The notes under the pieces: generated by a model | Database searches by the model: none | Seen by the model: the letters and a program-made list of their open reading frames with translations, nothing else | Told to the model about the DNA's origin: nothing | Source: Nitrospiria bacterium | Lineage (GTDB): Bacteria > Nitrospirota > CAKKRA01 > 9FT-COMBO-42-15 | Direction: 5' to 3' | Assembly: GCA_919902475.1 (NCBI GenBank) | Contig: CAKKRA010000054.1 | Location: forward strand, 1-5,482 | Length of the DNA: 5,482 bases | Shown here: in pieces, positions 1 through 5,482 of the stretch | How positions within the stretch are numbered: the stretch's first letter is position 1 | How the letters are laid out: each line of letters starts with the position of its first letter | Program-made: the position numbers and the translations under genes

Positions 1-2
1 AA

Positions 3-434
3 TATAAATATCTAAATACACGAATCGTCTCTGACATATATCCTCATGGCGGCTCACTCATCGGCATATATTCTGGCCTTTATCATTCATCATCCCAATA
101 TTCCTTTGTTGCTGCCTGCGACATGCCCTTTTTAAAGAAGGATTTTATTGAATATCTTATCAATCAGAAAGACGGGTATGATATAGTCATCCCATTTTCA
201 CCTGACGGCCAGCAGCCGCTCCATGCAATATATTCAAAGACCTGCTTAAAGCCGATGGAGGATCAGATTAAAAAAGACGCGCTGAAGATTGTAGACATCC
301 TGCATGGGCTGTCAGTCCGCTATGTAAAAGAAGATGAGATAATCCCATTTGACCCAGAATTCAAGTCCTTTTTTAATGTAAACACGCCTTCTGAATTTCA
401 GAAAGCAGAGGAGATGACAACAAAAGGTTATTGA
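3..434 (+). CDS. mobA: Molybdenum cofactor guanylyltransferase MobA, 3' part (5' end outside window)
   Basis: Transfers GMP from GTP to Mo-molybdopterin in the cytoplasm, giving the guanine dinucleotide cofactor used by DMSO-reductase-family enzymes. The frame is open from the left edge, so the ATG at 123 is an internal methionine (the M of the DMP motif) and not the start. About 143 residues are visible; family members are usually near 190-200 aa, so roughly 50 N-terminal residues, including the GTP-binding glycine-rich loop, lie upstream. Visible family marks are a GGSLIGIYSGL segment (the usual GPLxGI region), VAACDMPFL with the metal-binding Asp at 120-122, the substrate segment SPDGQQPLHAIYSK, and a C-terminal FFNVNTPSEF (the NTP-D/E-type motif). 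The stop lies 1 nt before modC, so the two are probably cotranscribed. MobA is favoured over other NTP-transferases by DMPF, the QPLHAIY segment, the NTP motif and the molybdenum neighbours. Confidence 0.9.
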   Translation, partial: YKYLNTRIVSDIYPHGGSLIGIYSGLYHSSSQYSFVAACDMPFLKKDFIEYLINQKDGYDIVIPFSPDGQQPLHAIYSKTCLKPMEDQIKKDALKIVDILHGLSVRYVKEDEIIPFDPEFKSFFNVNTPSEFQKAEEMTTKGY

Positions 435-435
435 G

Positions 436-1560
436 ATGTTAAATGTATCTTTTTTAAAAAACATTGGCAATTTTGCCTTAGATGTATCTTTTGTAGTTGA
501 TAGCGGGATACTTGTCCTCTTTGGCCCGTCAGGCTCAGGAAAGAGCCTTACACTACAAATTATTTCCGGCCTTATAAAACCAGATAAAGGCTTTATTAAG
601 TTAAATAATGCCTCTTTTTTTGATTCAGTAAATGGGATTAATTTGCCGATAAATAAGAGAGGGGTGGGCTATGTGCTTCAGGATTACGCCCTATTTCCAC
701 ACATGACAGTCTTTGAAAATATTGCGTATGGCATCAGAAAAGGGGGCAAGGCAGAGGCAAATAAAGATATAGCAGAGCTTCAGAAATTCCTGAGGCTTGA
801 AGGAACAGAAGGGCTGTATCCCCATCAGCTCTCAGGCGGCCAGAAACAGCGCGTTGCAATAGCAAGGGCAATCGCATCAGAGCCGGCAGTCCTGCTGCTT
901 GATGAGCCGTTGGCAGCGCTTGATTATCCAGTCCGCTCAAAGATAAGAAATGACCTTATTGCTATCCATAAAAGATTCAGAATACCGACAATAGTTGTTA
1001 CACATGACATTGAGGAGGCATTTGTGCTTGGAGACAGGATTGCAGTAATAGAAGAGGGAAGGATAGAGCAGATCGGCTCAAGGGACGAGGTGTTCTATAA
1101 GCCAGCGACAAGGAAGGTGGCAAGACTGCTTGCAGTAAAGAATATATTTGATGCTGTTGTAAAAAAGGTCTCTTCAAAGGGTTTAGCTGCAACAGTTGAA
1201 TCAGACGGCTTCAGCATTACAGTTGATTCAAAGGATAATCTTAAGGCTGGAGACAATATTGAATTTTGCATCAGGCCGGAGGATATAAAGATACAAAAGG
1301 CTAAAGGCGCGAGGCTAAAGGCAAAAGGCAGTAAAGAAAATATTATCTCTGCAAAGGTCTTTGATATTCAGGAGAAGGGGCCGACACATACAATCTTTGC
1401 CGGTATCTCGGATGATGACTACCTTTTTCAGATAAATCTTCCAAATTCAACATACAGAAGACTCTCTCTTAAAAAGGGTAAAAAGATAAAGATTAGTCTG
1501 CCAAAAGAGCTTGTCTGGGTAATCCCTTGCAGATTGGCAGACGAACAGACTTTTATTTGA
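436..1560 (+). CDS. modC: Molybdate ABC transporter ATP-binding protein ModC
   Basis: Cytoplasmic ATPase that powers molybdate import with ModB and ModA; 374 aa, normal for ModC. The ABC domain is intact: Walker A GPSGSGKS at residues 30-37, Q-loop Gln82 in YVLQDYALFPH, signature LSGGQ at 132-136, Walker B VLLLDE at 152-157, D-loop Asp163 and switch His190. Residues about 235-365 form a TOBE/Mop-like regulatory region, with CIRPEDI near 278-284. The GKSLTLQIISGL and INLPINKRGVGYVLQ segments resemble ModC more than sulfate or polyamine ATPases, though tungstate ATPases are similar. The start follows the mobA stop by 1 nt, with an AAAAGG site upstream. A Lys/Gly-rich stretch at residues 288-300 (KAKGARLKAKGSK) comes from a short 14-nt-period repeat and looks like an insertion in a linker. 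modC is separated from modAB by another gene and a regulated promoter, unlike the common modABC order. Confidence 0.9.
   Translation: MLNVSFLKNIGNFALDVSFVVDSGILVLFGPSGSGKSLTLQIISGLIKPDKGFIKLNNASFFDSVNGINLPINKRGVGYVLQDYALFPHMTVFENIAYGIRKGGKAEANKDIAELQKFLRLEGTEGLYPHQLSGGQKQRVAIARAIASEPAVLLLDEPLAALDYPVRSKIRNDLIAIHKRFRIPTIVVTHDIEEAFVLGDRIAVIEEGRIEQIGSRDEVFYKPATRKVARLLAVKNIFDAVVKKVSSKGLAATVESDGFSITVDSKDNLKAGDNIEFCIRPEDIKIQKAKGARLKAKGSKENIISAKVFDIQEKGPTHTIFAGISDDDYLFQINLPNSTYRRLSLKKGKKIKISLPKELVWVIPCRLADEQTFI
1298..1336 (+). repeat. Imperfect 14-nt tandem repeat inside modC
   Basis: AGGCTAAAGGC occurs at 1298-1308 and again at 1312-1322, a period of 14 nt, followed by a decayed third unit beginning AGGC at 1326. 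It encodes the basic KAKGARLKAKGSK stretch between the CIRPEDI segment and the last beta-rich part of the ModC regulatory domain. Because 14 is not a multiple of 3, successive units are read in different frames, yet the gene stays open. Confidence 0.6.
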
Positions 1561-1591
1561 ATATATTAATCATTTGACTGCGTATAGCATT

Positions 1592-2314
1592 ATGAACAAA
1601 AACATAGAAAATAATTCCTTCTTTTCTGAAATATGCATTAATCAGTGCAAAGGGATGTGCTGCGACCCCTGGTGGGGTATTATTGCGTTCACTGTCATAA
1701 AAAAAGACGGATTCTCCCGCATGAATAGCTTTAAGAATGATGTAATAAAGGAAATCAGGGCAAGGGCGGAGCGGATAAGAGAAAGATATGTAACGAATGA
1801 GGTTTCTCCAAGAAGGCTTTTTAAAGAACCTGAAAGGTATAATGTAAAGGTTGAGGATGTTAAGTTTAATGACCAATCAATTATGATTAGTTTAAGGGCA
1901 ATGTTTGCATTTAGATGTCTGTTTCTTTCAGAAGAGAAGACCTGTGCCATCCATCCTGCAGCGCTTGAAGGAAATGATATAAGACCGCAGCATTGCGGTT
2001 TCATGGGCTCTATTGACGCAAGGTTAGGGGAGAAGGGGTATTGCCGTATAATTCATGCGGCAGGGGCTTCATCTGATGATGCAAATGCGCTTGCTTCAGC
2101 AATAGCATTTGAAAGGGATGTAAGCGAGAAGTGCTTTAATGAAGGCGCCGCATCAATAGAAAAGGCAGGAGAGGCTGTAATAGAAGAGGTTAAATCCTGC
2201 TTTCTTAAGCATACAGGGCATTTTATGCCAGCCGCAAATAAGGAAAGCCCTGGCCGCAATGAACCATGTTTTTGCGGAAGCGGCAAGAAATACAAGAAGT
2301 GCCATGGCCAGTGA
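1592..2314 (+). CDS. Cysteine-rich putative metal-binding protein: YkgJ/UPF0153-like cluster plus C-terminal SEC-C motif
   Basis: Function unknown; no signal peptide or membrane segment is visible, so it is probably cytoplasmic. Numbered from the ATG at 1592 (240 aa), the N-terminus has C15-x3-C19-x3-C23-C24 followed by DPWWG. Further on are C109 (FRCLF), C118 (KTCAIHP) and C135 (RPQHC), which together match the zinc/iron-chelating YkgJ/UPF0153 pattern. The last 20 residues, GRNEPCFCGSGKKYKKCHGQ, are a textbook SEC-C motif (C226-x-C228-x8-C237-H238), the zinc-binding tail known from SecA and many unrelated proteins. The middle is helical and charged. An in-frame TTG at 1574 would add six residues; neither start has a clear Shine-Dalgarno, so translation may be weak. 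It lies 31 nt after modC, most likely in the same operon. Metal binding is a sound inference; a role in molybdenum metabolism is only guilt by association. Confidence 0.8.
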   Translation: MNKNIENNSFFSEICINQCKGMCCDPWWGIIAFTVIKKDGFSRMNSFKNDVIKEIRARAERIRERYVTNEVSPRRLFKEPERYNVKVEDVKFNDQSIMISLRAMFAFRCLFLSEEKTCAIHPAALEGNDIRPQHCGFMGSIDARLGEKGYCRIIHAAGASSDDANALASAIAFERDVSEKCFNEGAASIEKAGEAVIEEVKSCFLKHTGHFMPAANKESPGRNEPCFCGSGKKYKKCHGQ

Positions 2315-2342
2315 AACCTTCGCCCCTTTTTTCAGATAATCC

Positions 2343-2371
2343 TTGACACCATAATCAGTAAGGTTTATCAT
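2343..2371 (+). promoter_or_regulatory. Sigma70-type promoter for the modA-modB-moeA unit
   Basis: Perfect -35 TTGACA at 2343-2348, a 17-nt spacer, and -10 TATCAT at 2366-2371 (5 of 6 matches). Transcription would start near 2377-2380, leaving a leader of about 380 nt before modA. It starts 28 nt after the upstream stop codon and precedes the structured leader, as a riboswitch promoter should. An inverted repeat AAACCTT (2314-2320) / AAGGTTT (2360-2366) spans it and could be an operator, but its 39-nt gap makes this doubtful. Confidence 0.7.
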
Positions 2372-2410
2372 AAAATAAAATTTAAGAGCGCTCCGAGCCT
2401 GCATATCTAA

Positions 2411-2449
2411 GGCAGGGGTTCAAGATTTTGAACCCCTGCTATTTATCTG
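2411..2449 (+). terminator. Strong hairpin with weak T-run; possible terminator of the upstream operon or leader element
   Basis: Perfect 12-bp stem: left arm 2412-2423 (GCAGGGGTTCAA), right arm 2428-2439, loop GATT, plus a possible G-U pair 2411/2440. The following TATTTATCT is only moderately U-rich. It could end the mobA-modC-SEC-C transcript. However, the best promoter lies upstream at 2343, so the modA transcript also has to pass through it. Confidence 0.55.
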
Positions 2450-2454
2450 ATATG

Positions 2455-2570
2455 CACGCCGATTCGGGTTGGGAAGGAAACGACCCAGCCTCCTCTTGTC
2501 TCGCAGTATTGATGCGGGACGCCCCTACACCTATGCATAGGTGTGAGGGCTTGGAAAGGAGACCATGGTT
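2455..2570 (+). promoter_or_regulatory. Candidate Moco riboswitch aptamer (Moco RNA motif) in the modA leader
   Basis: Structured non-coding leader that would sense molybdenum cofactor and attenuate modA-modB-moeA. Helices visible by eye: 2466-2471/2481-2486 (GGGTTG/CGACCC) closing a purine loop GGAAGGAAA; 2498-2505/2513-2520 (8 bp with one G-U, loop GTATTGA); 2521-2524/2547-2550 stacked on 2527-2533/2538-2544 (ACACCTA/TAGGTGT); and a possible long-range 2490-2494/2557-2561 (CTCCT/AGGAG) closing the multi-helix core. The unpaired GGAAAGGAGACC at 2553-2564 looks like a conserved junction. I assign it to the Moco class from this shape, the purine-rich conserved-looking segments, the downstream intrinsic terminator, and the position ahead of molybdate uptake and moeA. 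I could not derive a unique outermost P1 helix. A tungsten-cofactor variant is possible. Confidence 0.72.
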
Positions 2571-2574
2571 TGGG

Positions 2575-2605
2575 ATGCCGGCCGATGGTCGGCATTTTTG
2601 TTTTT
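2575..2605 (+). terminator. Intrinsic terminator of the riboswitch expression platform
   Basis: Nine-bp stem 2575-2583/2587-2595 (ATGCCGGCC/GGTCGGCAT, one G-U pair, 3-nt loop GAT) followed by TTTTTGTTTTT ending at 2605. It is 153 nt before the modA start, so it would stop transcription before the gene. GACCAT at 2561-2566 is complementary to ATGGTC at 2585-2590 and could act as an antiterminator that breaks this stem. GCCGAT at 2458-2463 can also pair with 2588-2593. Confidence 0.8.
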
Positions 2606-2618
2606 AGCAGCAAACACA

Positions 2619-2724
2619 GTCTTTGGCCAAATACTGCGTCAAAGCTGGCTGTCCAAATACTCACATACAGAACATAGTATGCTCCGTTTTGTCCAGCCAT
2701 CTTTTCCTTGTCTTTGGCTCAAAT
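2619..2724. repeat. Palindromic interspersed repeat (REP/MITE-like) in the modA leader
   Basis: Nested inverted repeats run across this stretch: GCCAAA 2626-2631 with TTTGGC 2713-2718, TGGCTG 2646-2651 with CAGCCA 2694-2699, and an apical ATACT 2657-2661 with AGTAT 2676-2680. GTCTTTGGC occurs as a direct repeat at 2619-2627 and 2710-2718. The left half shares CTGCGT, an 18-nt gap and T(A/C)CTCACATAC with the element at the right edge of the window. It lies between the terminator and the modA ribosome binding site, and it is open in the modA frame only by chance. Confidence 0.55.
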
Positions 2725-2757
2725 CTTGTGTTTGCAAATAAATTTTTAGGTCAGACT

Positions 2758-3510
2758 ATGTTTAAGAAGTTTATTACAATCAGTATATTTTTATTTCTAT
2801 TTTCCCCTTCAATGGTTCTTTCCGAGACCCTCTATGTGGCTGCTGCGTCGGATTTGCAGCCCGCCTTTAAAGAGATTGGCGGGCTTTATAAGCAGAGGAC
2901 AGGAAATAATGTCATCTTTACCTTTGGCTCATCAGGCCTGCTTTCAAAGCAGATTATGCATGGAGCGCCATTTGATATCTTTGCATCAGCCAATAAGAGG
3001 TATATTGAAGAGCTGAAAAATAAAGGTTTGATCGCAGATGATAAATATTATGTTTTTTGCAGGGGGAGGATTGCCGTTGTTGTAAATAAAAATTCCGGCA
3101 GTCTGCCTGTCAGCATAAATGATTTAATAAAAGGCTCATTCAAGAAGATTGCCATTGCAAATCCAGAGCATGCCCCTTATGGCGCAGCAGCAAAGGAGGC
3201 ATTGATAAAGGCAGGGATATGGGATGATTTAAGGCAGAGGCTGGTTTTTGGCGAGAACATAAGGCAGGCGCTTCAATATATACACACAGGCGATGCAGAT
3301 GCAGGAATAGTCGCCCTCTCGCTTGTTGCAGCAGATAATAATTATCTGCTAATAGATGAAGGACTGCACAATCCAATAGAGCAGTCAATCGCTGTTTTGA
3401 AGGATTCAAAGAACAGGAGATTGTCCGAGGGTTTTATGGATATTGTCTTAAACGGAACAGGCAGGAAAATTTTAAAGAAGTACGGTTTTGTAATTACTGA
3501 AGGGTTTTAA
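2758..3510 (+). CDS. modA: Molybdate ABC transporter periplasmic substrate-binding protein ModA
   Basis: Captures molybdate (and often tungstate) in the periplasm and delivers it to ModB/ModC; 250 aa, typical for the family. The ATG at 2758 was chosen because it opens an export signal (MFKK, then a hydrophobic run, likely cleavage after Ser22 in VLS-ET) and has an AGG site 7 nt upstream. The longer in-frame extension to TTG 2623 would bury the signal peptide and reads through a repeat. Family marks are YVAAASDL (Ser31), FTFGSSGLLSKQI (Ser58/59), FDIFASAN, NPEHAPYGAAAKEAL (Tyr141), ENIRQAL, GDADAGIVALS and the C-terminal GRKILKKYGF. There is no lipobox, so it is probably soluble in the periplasm. 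The Tyr in APYG and the lack of a Tyr after GIV fit the Azotobacter-type oxyanion site better than the E. coli one. modB starts 1 nt after its stop. Confidence 0.93.
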   Translation: MFKKFITISIFLFLFSPSMVLSETLYVAAASDLQPAFKEIGGLYKQRTGNNVIFTFGSSGLLSKQIMHGAPFDIFASANKRYIEELKNKGLIADDKYYVFCRGRIAVVVNKNSGSLPVSINDLIKGSFKKIAIANPEHAPYGAAAKEALIKAGIWDDLRQRLVFGENIRQALQYIHTGDADAGIVALSLVAADNNYLLIDEGLHNPIEQSIAVLKDSKNRRLSEGFMDIVLNGTGRKILKKYGFVITEGF

Positions 3511-3511
3511 T

Positions 3512-4189
3512 ATGAATATAGATTTGTCTCCATTATATCTTTCATTAAAGGTCAGTTTTTTTGCAGCAATAATCTGCATTATTATCGGCCTGCCGCTCTC
3601 TTACCTTCTTGCAAAGAAAAGGTTCTTTGCAAGGGATTTTCTTGATTCTATTATAATGCTGCCGATGATACTTCCGCCGACTGTATTAGGCTATTACCTC
3701 CTCGTTGCCCTCGGCAGGCGGAGTTTTATAGGCAGGGCGTTTGAGGATATATTCGGAACAACGCTTGTATTTACATGGTATGGCGCGGTAATAGCAGCGT
3801 CTGTTGTAGCCATCCCTCTGTTGGTAAAGACTGCTAAATCAGCATTTGAGGCTGTAGATAATAATCTGGAAAATGCTGCAAGGATACTCGGCAAGTCAGA
3901 GACAGCGGTAATCTTAACAATCACAATCCCTCTTGCATGGAGAGGTATCTTTGCAGGAATAGCCCTTGCATTTTTCAGGGCATTGGGCGACTTCGGGACA
4001 ACATTAATGGTTGCAGGAAATATTCCCGGACTCACGCAGACAGTTCCTATTGCAATATACGATGCTGTTCAGGCAGATAATATGCCCCTTGCAAATATTC
4101 TGGTGGCGATTGTAACTGTTTCTGCAATATCTATTTTATTGATAATGGGGAGGATAGTGAATAGACAGGATAGGAGGGAGATGTTATGA
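3512..4189 (+). CDS. modB: Molybdate ABC transporter permease ModB
   Basis: Inner-membrane channel subunit, acting as a dimer with ModC bound on the cytoplasmic side; 225 aa, normal for ModB. Hydrophobic segments fall near residues 10-33, 45-67, 83-107, 130-158 and 193-214. The ATPase-contacting EAA loop is ENAARILGKSETAVILTITIP (about 120-140). ModB-typical stretches include LPMILPPTVLGYYLL, a GRRSFIG loop at 68-74, FTWYGAVIAASVVAIPLL, and RALGDFGTTLMVAGNIPGLTQTVPIAIYDAVQ, which separate it from sulfate permeases. Start at 3512 is supported by AGGG at 3501-3504, 7 nt upstream, and by the 1-nt gap to modA. The stop overlaps the moeA start. Whether the system prefers molybdate or tungstate cannot be read from this subunit. 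Confidence 0.93.
   Translation: MNIDLSPLYLSLKVSFFAAIICIIIGLPLSYLLAKKRFFARDFLDSIIMLPMILPPTVLGYYLLVALGRRSFIGRAFEDIFGTTLVFTWYGAVIAASVVAIPLLVKTAKSAFEAVDNNLENAARILGKSETAVILTITIPLAWRGIFAGIALAFFRALGDFGTTLMVAGNIPGLTQTVPIAIYDAVQADNMPLANILVAIVTVSAISILLIMGRIVNRQDRREML
4172..4189 (+). promoter_or_regulatory. Strong ribosome binding site and ATGA overlap coupling modB to moeA
   Basis: AGGAGGG at 4172-4178 lies 7 nt before the moeA ATG at 4186, the strongest Shine-Dalgarno in the window. The start and the modB stop share ATGA (4186-4189), so terminating ribosomes can restart on moeA. Confidence 0.85.
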
Positions 4190-5424
4190 TCTCTGTTGAA
4201 GAGGCATTAGGGTTAATCCTTGAGAACATCAGGGAGATAGGTTTTGAGAAGGTGGATATAAAGGAGGCATTGGGAAGGGTCCTTGCAGAGGATGTATATG
4301 CAAGAAGAAATATCCCGCCCTGGGATAATTCTGCAATGGACGGCTATGCTGTAATAGTTAATGATGTTGAAGGCGCATCAAAAGAAAACCCTGCTGTTCT
4401 GAAAATTATAGAGAGCCTGCCCGCAGGTTATATCTCGGAAAGCAAGCTAAAACCGGGTGAGGCAATAAGGATAATGACAGGCGCGCCAATGCCCAATGGC
4501 GCTGACGCTGTTGTTATGGTAGAGTATACAGAGAAGGACGGCGATAGGGTAAGGATATTTAAAAGGCCTGAAAATGGCGACCATATAAGAAAGGCAGGAG
4601 AGGATGTAAAGGACGGCCAGCTTGTAATAAAAAAGGGGCAGTTGATAAGGCCTTCTGAGATAGGGATGCTTGCATCAATGGCGCGCTCTATTGTCTCTGT
4701 TTATCAAAGGCCGAGGGTCGCTATACTTGCAACAGGCGATGAGCTTGTTGACTTAGACGAGGAGATATGCGGAGCAAAGATAATCAACAGCAATACTTAT
4801 GCAGTGGGCGCGCAGATTCAGGAGTGCGGTGCGCTGCCAATCTTGCTTGGCATTGCAAGGGACAGGCAGGATGAGCTTGAGGAAAAGTTGCGTCTCGGCA
4901 TGAATGCAGATATAATAATAACATCAGGGGGCGTTTCTGTGGGAGATTATGACCATGTAAAGGATGTTGTAAAAGGGCTCGGCGGTGATTTAAGGTTGTG
5001 GAAGGTGGCAATAAAGCCGGGGAAGCCGCTCGCATTTTCTATGTTAAATAGCAGGCCAATGTTTGGCCTTCCGGGAAACCCTGTGGCCTCTATGGTTACT
5101 TTTGAGATTTTTGTAAGGCCGGCGATATTAAAGATGATGGGCCATAAAAACATATTTAGGCCTGTAATAAGCGCAGTGATTAAGAATGACCTGAAAAAGA
5201 AGGAGAACAGGCGCCATTTTATAAGGGCGTCTGTCCAGTCAGACGGGAATGGATATGCAGTTGAAACAACAGGAGATCAGGGCTCTCACATGATGACATC
5301 CATGACAAAGGCAAACGGGCTTATAATATTCCATGAGAATGAGACAGCCATAAAAGCAGGGGATAAGGTGAAGGTGATGCTTTTGGACAGGAGCTTTGAA
5401 TACAGAAAGGACGCAGGGTATTGA
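4186..5424 (+). CDS. moeA: Molybdopterin molybdenumtransferase MoeA
   Basis: Cytoplasmic enzyme that inserts molybdate into adenylylated molybdopterin to make Moco; 412 aa, full length. In order: PWDNSAMDGYAV at residues 45-56 (Asp52, equivalent to E. coli Asp59), the AGEDV segment with Asp140 (E. coli Asp142), PRVAILATGDEL with Glu186 (E. coli Glu188), NSNTYAVGAQI at 201-211, the MPT-binding-fold signature TSGGVSVGDYDH at 246-257, IKPGKPLAF at 276-284 and FGLPGNPVASMVTFE at 293-307. The C-terminal domain IV runs from about 325 to 405. All expected catalytic residues are present, so it should be active. It is translationally coupled to modB, placing cofactor synthesis and molybdate uptake in one transcript behind the putative Moco switch. 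The protein is a stand-alone MoeA with no MogA or MobA fusion. A palindromic repeat begins immediately after the stop. Confidence 0.95.
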   Translation: MISVEEALGLILENIREIGFEKVDIKEALGRVLAEDVYARRNIPPWDNSAMDGYAVIVNDVEGASKENPAVLKIIESLPAGYISESKLKPGEAIRIMTGAPMPNGADAVVMVEYTEKDGDRVRIFKRPENGDHIRKAGEDVKDGQLVIKKGQLIRPSEIGMLASMARSIVSVYQRPRVAILATGDELVDLDEEICGAKIINSNTYAVGAQIQECGALPILLGIARDRQDELEEKLRLGMNADIIITSGGVSVGDYDHVKDVVKGLGGDLRLWKVAIKPGKPLAFSMLNSRPMFGLPGNPVASMVTFEIFVRPAILKMMGHKNIFRPVISAVIKNDLKKKENRRHFIRASVQSDGNGYAVETTGDQGSHMMTSMTKANGLIIFHENETAIKAGDKVKVMLLDRSFEYRKDAGY

Positions 5425-5482
5425 CGACTTCGTAAAAAGTCCATCTGCTGCGTTGTCGCTTCGGCCTCGCATCCTCACATAC
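5425..5482. repeat. Interspersed palindromic repeat after moeA, truncated by the window edge
   Basis: Starts directly after the moeA stop with a small hairpin GACTT (5426-5430) / AAGTC (5437-5441), then CTGCGT (5448-5453) and, exactly 24 nt on, TCCTCACATAC (5472-5482). The same two blocks occur at the same spacing at 2634 and 2658. From memory it resembles interspersed repeats in deltaproteobacterial and Nitrospirota-type genomes whose outer ends carry a GACTTTTTACGAAGTC-like arm. The mirror half is outside the window. It may double as a weak 3' stem-loop for the operon. Confidence 0.6.

Noticed and set aside
123..434. mobA starting at ATG 123 as a small 103-aa protein
   Set aside because: The frame is open to the left edge and the upstream residues match the MobA fold; this Met belongs to the conserved DMP motif.
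2314..2366. Operator-like inverted repeat AAACCTT / AAGGTTT around the promoter
   Set aside because: The half-sites are 39 nt apart, the left one overlaps the upstream stop codon, and neither resembles the ModE-type palindrome, so chance is a sufficient explanation.
1553..2404. Minus-strand open frames opposite the SEC-C gene and its 3' flank
   Set aside because: They mirror the codon structure of the plus-strand gene, overlap one another, and show no recognisable domain or ribosome binding site.
2553..2566. GGAGACC resembling the B12 box of a cobalamin riboswitch
   Set aside because: The other conserved cobalamin-riboswitch segments are absent, and the neighbouring genes are all molybdenum genes.
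2443..2700. Minus-strand 85-aa frame across the modA leader
   Set aside because: It lies wholly over the structured RNA, terminator and repeat; its translation shows no family pattern.
2623..2757. In-frame 45-residue N-terminal extension of ModA from a TTG
   Set aside because: It has no ribosome binding site, overlaps the palindromic repeat, and would place a normal signal peptide in the middle of the protein. ATG 2758 has both a Shine-Dalgarno and the signal peptide.

Overview
The window is a molybdenum acquisition and molybdenum-cofactor (Moco) locus from a bacterium. All six genes are on the + strand, in two transcription units. Base composition is moderate to slightly AT-rich, genes are tightly packed, and Shine-Dalgarno sites are AGG/GGAGG-like. 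Together with the style of the repeat at the right edge, this suggests an environmental Gram-negative anaerobe, perhaps Nitrospirota or the former Deltaproteobacteria. That placement is a weak inference; no marker gene is present.

Left unit (1-2314). The end of mobA (Moco guanylyltransferase, cut by the left edge) is followed after 1 nt by modC (molybdate ABC-transporter ATPase). A short gap later comes a cysteine-rich protein with an N-terminal CxxxCxxxCC cluster (YkgJ/UPF0153-like) and a C-terminal SEC-C zinc motif. Its role beside molybdenum genes is unknown.

Control region (2315-2757, about 440 nt without a gene). In order it holds: a near-consensus sigma70 promoter (TTGACA, 17 nt, TATCAT); a perfect 12-bp GC-rich hairpin with only a weak T-run; a multi-helix structured RNA that I read as a Moco-type riboswitch; an intrinsic terminator ending in T5-G-T5; and a diverged copy of a palindromic repeat lying between that terminator and the modA ribosome binding site. 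The layout is that of a transcription-attenuating feedback switch.

Right unit (2758-5424). modA (periplasmic molybdate-binding protein), modB (permease) and moeA (molybdopterin molybdenumtransferase) are translationally coupled: a 1-nt gap between modA and modB, and an ATGA overlap between modB and moeA. A second, edge-truncated copy of the repeat family starts directly after the moeA stop.

Working model: ModA captures molybdate, ModB/ModC import it, MoeA inserts Mo into molybdopterin and MobA converts Moco to the guanine dinucleotide form. Enough Moco would terminate transcription ahead of modA-modB-moeA, while modC and mobA sit outside that control.
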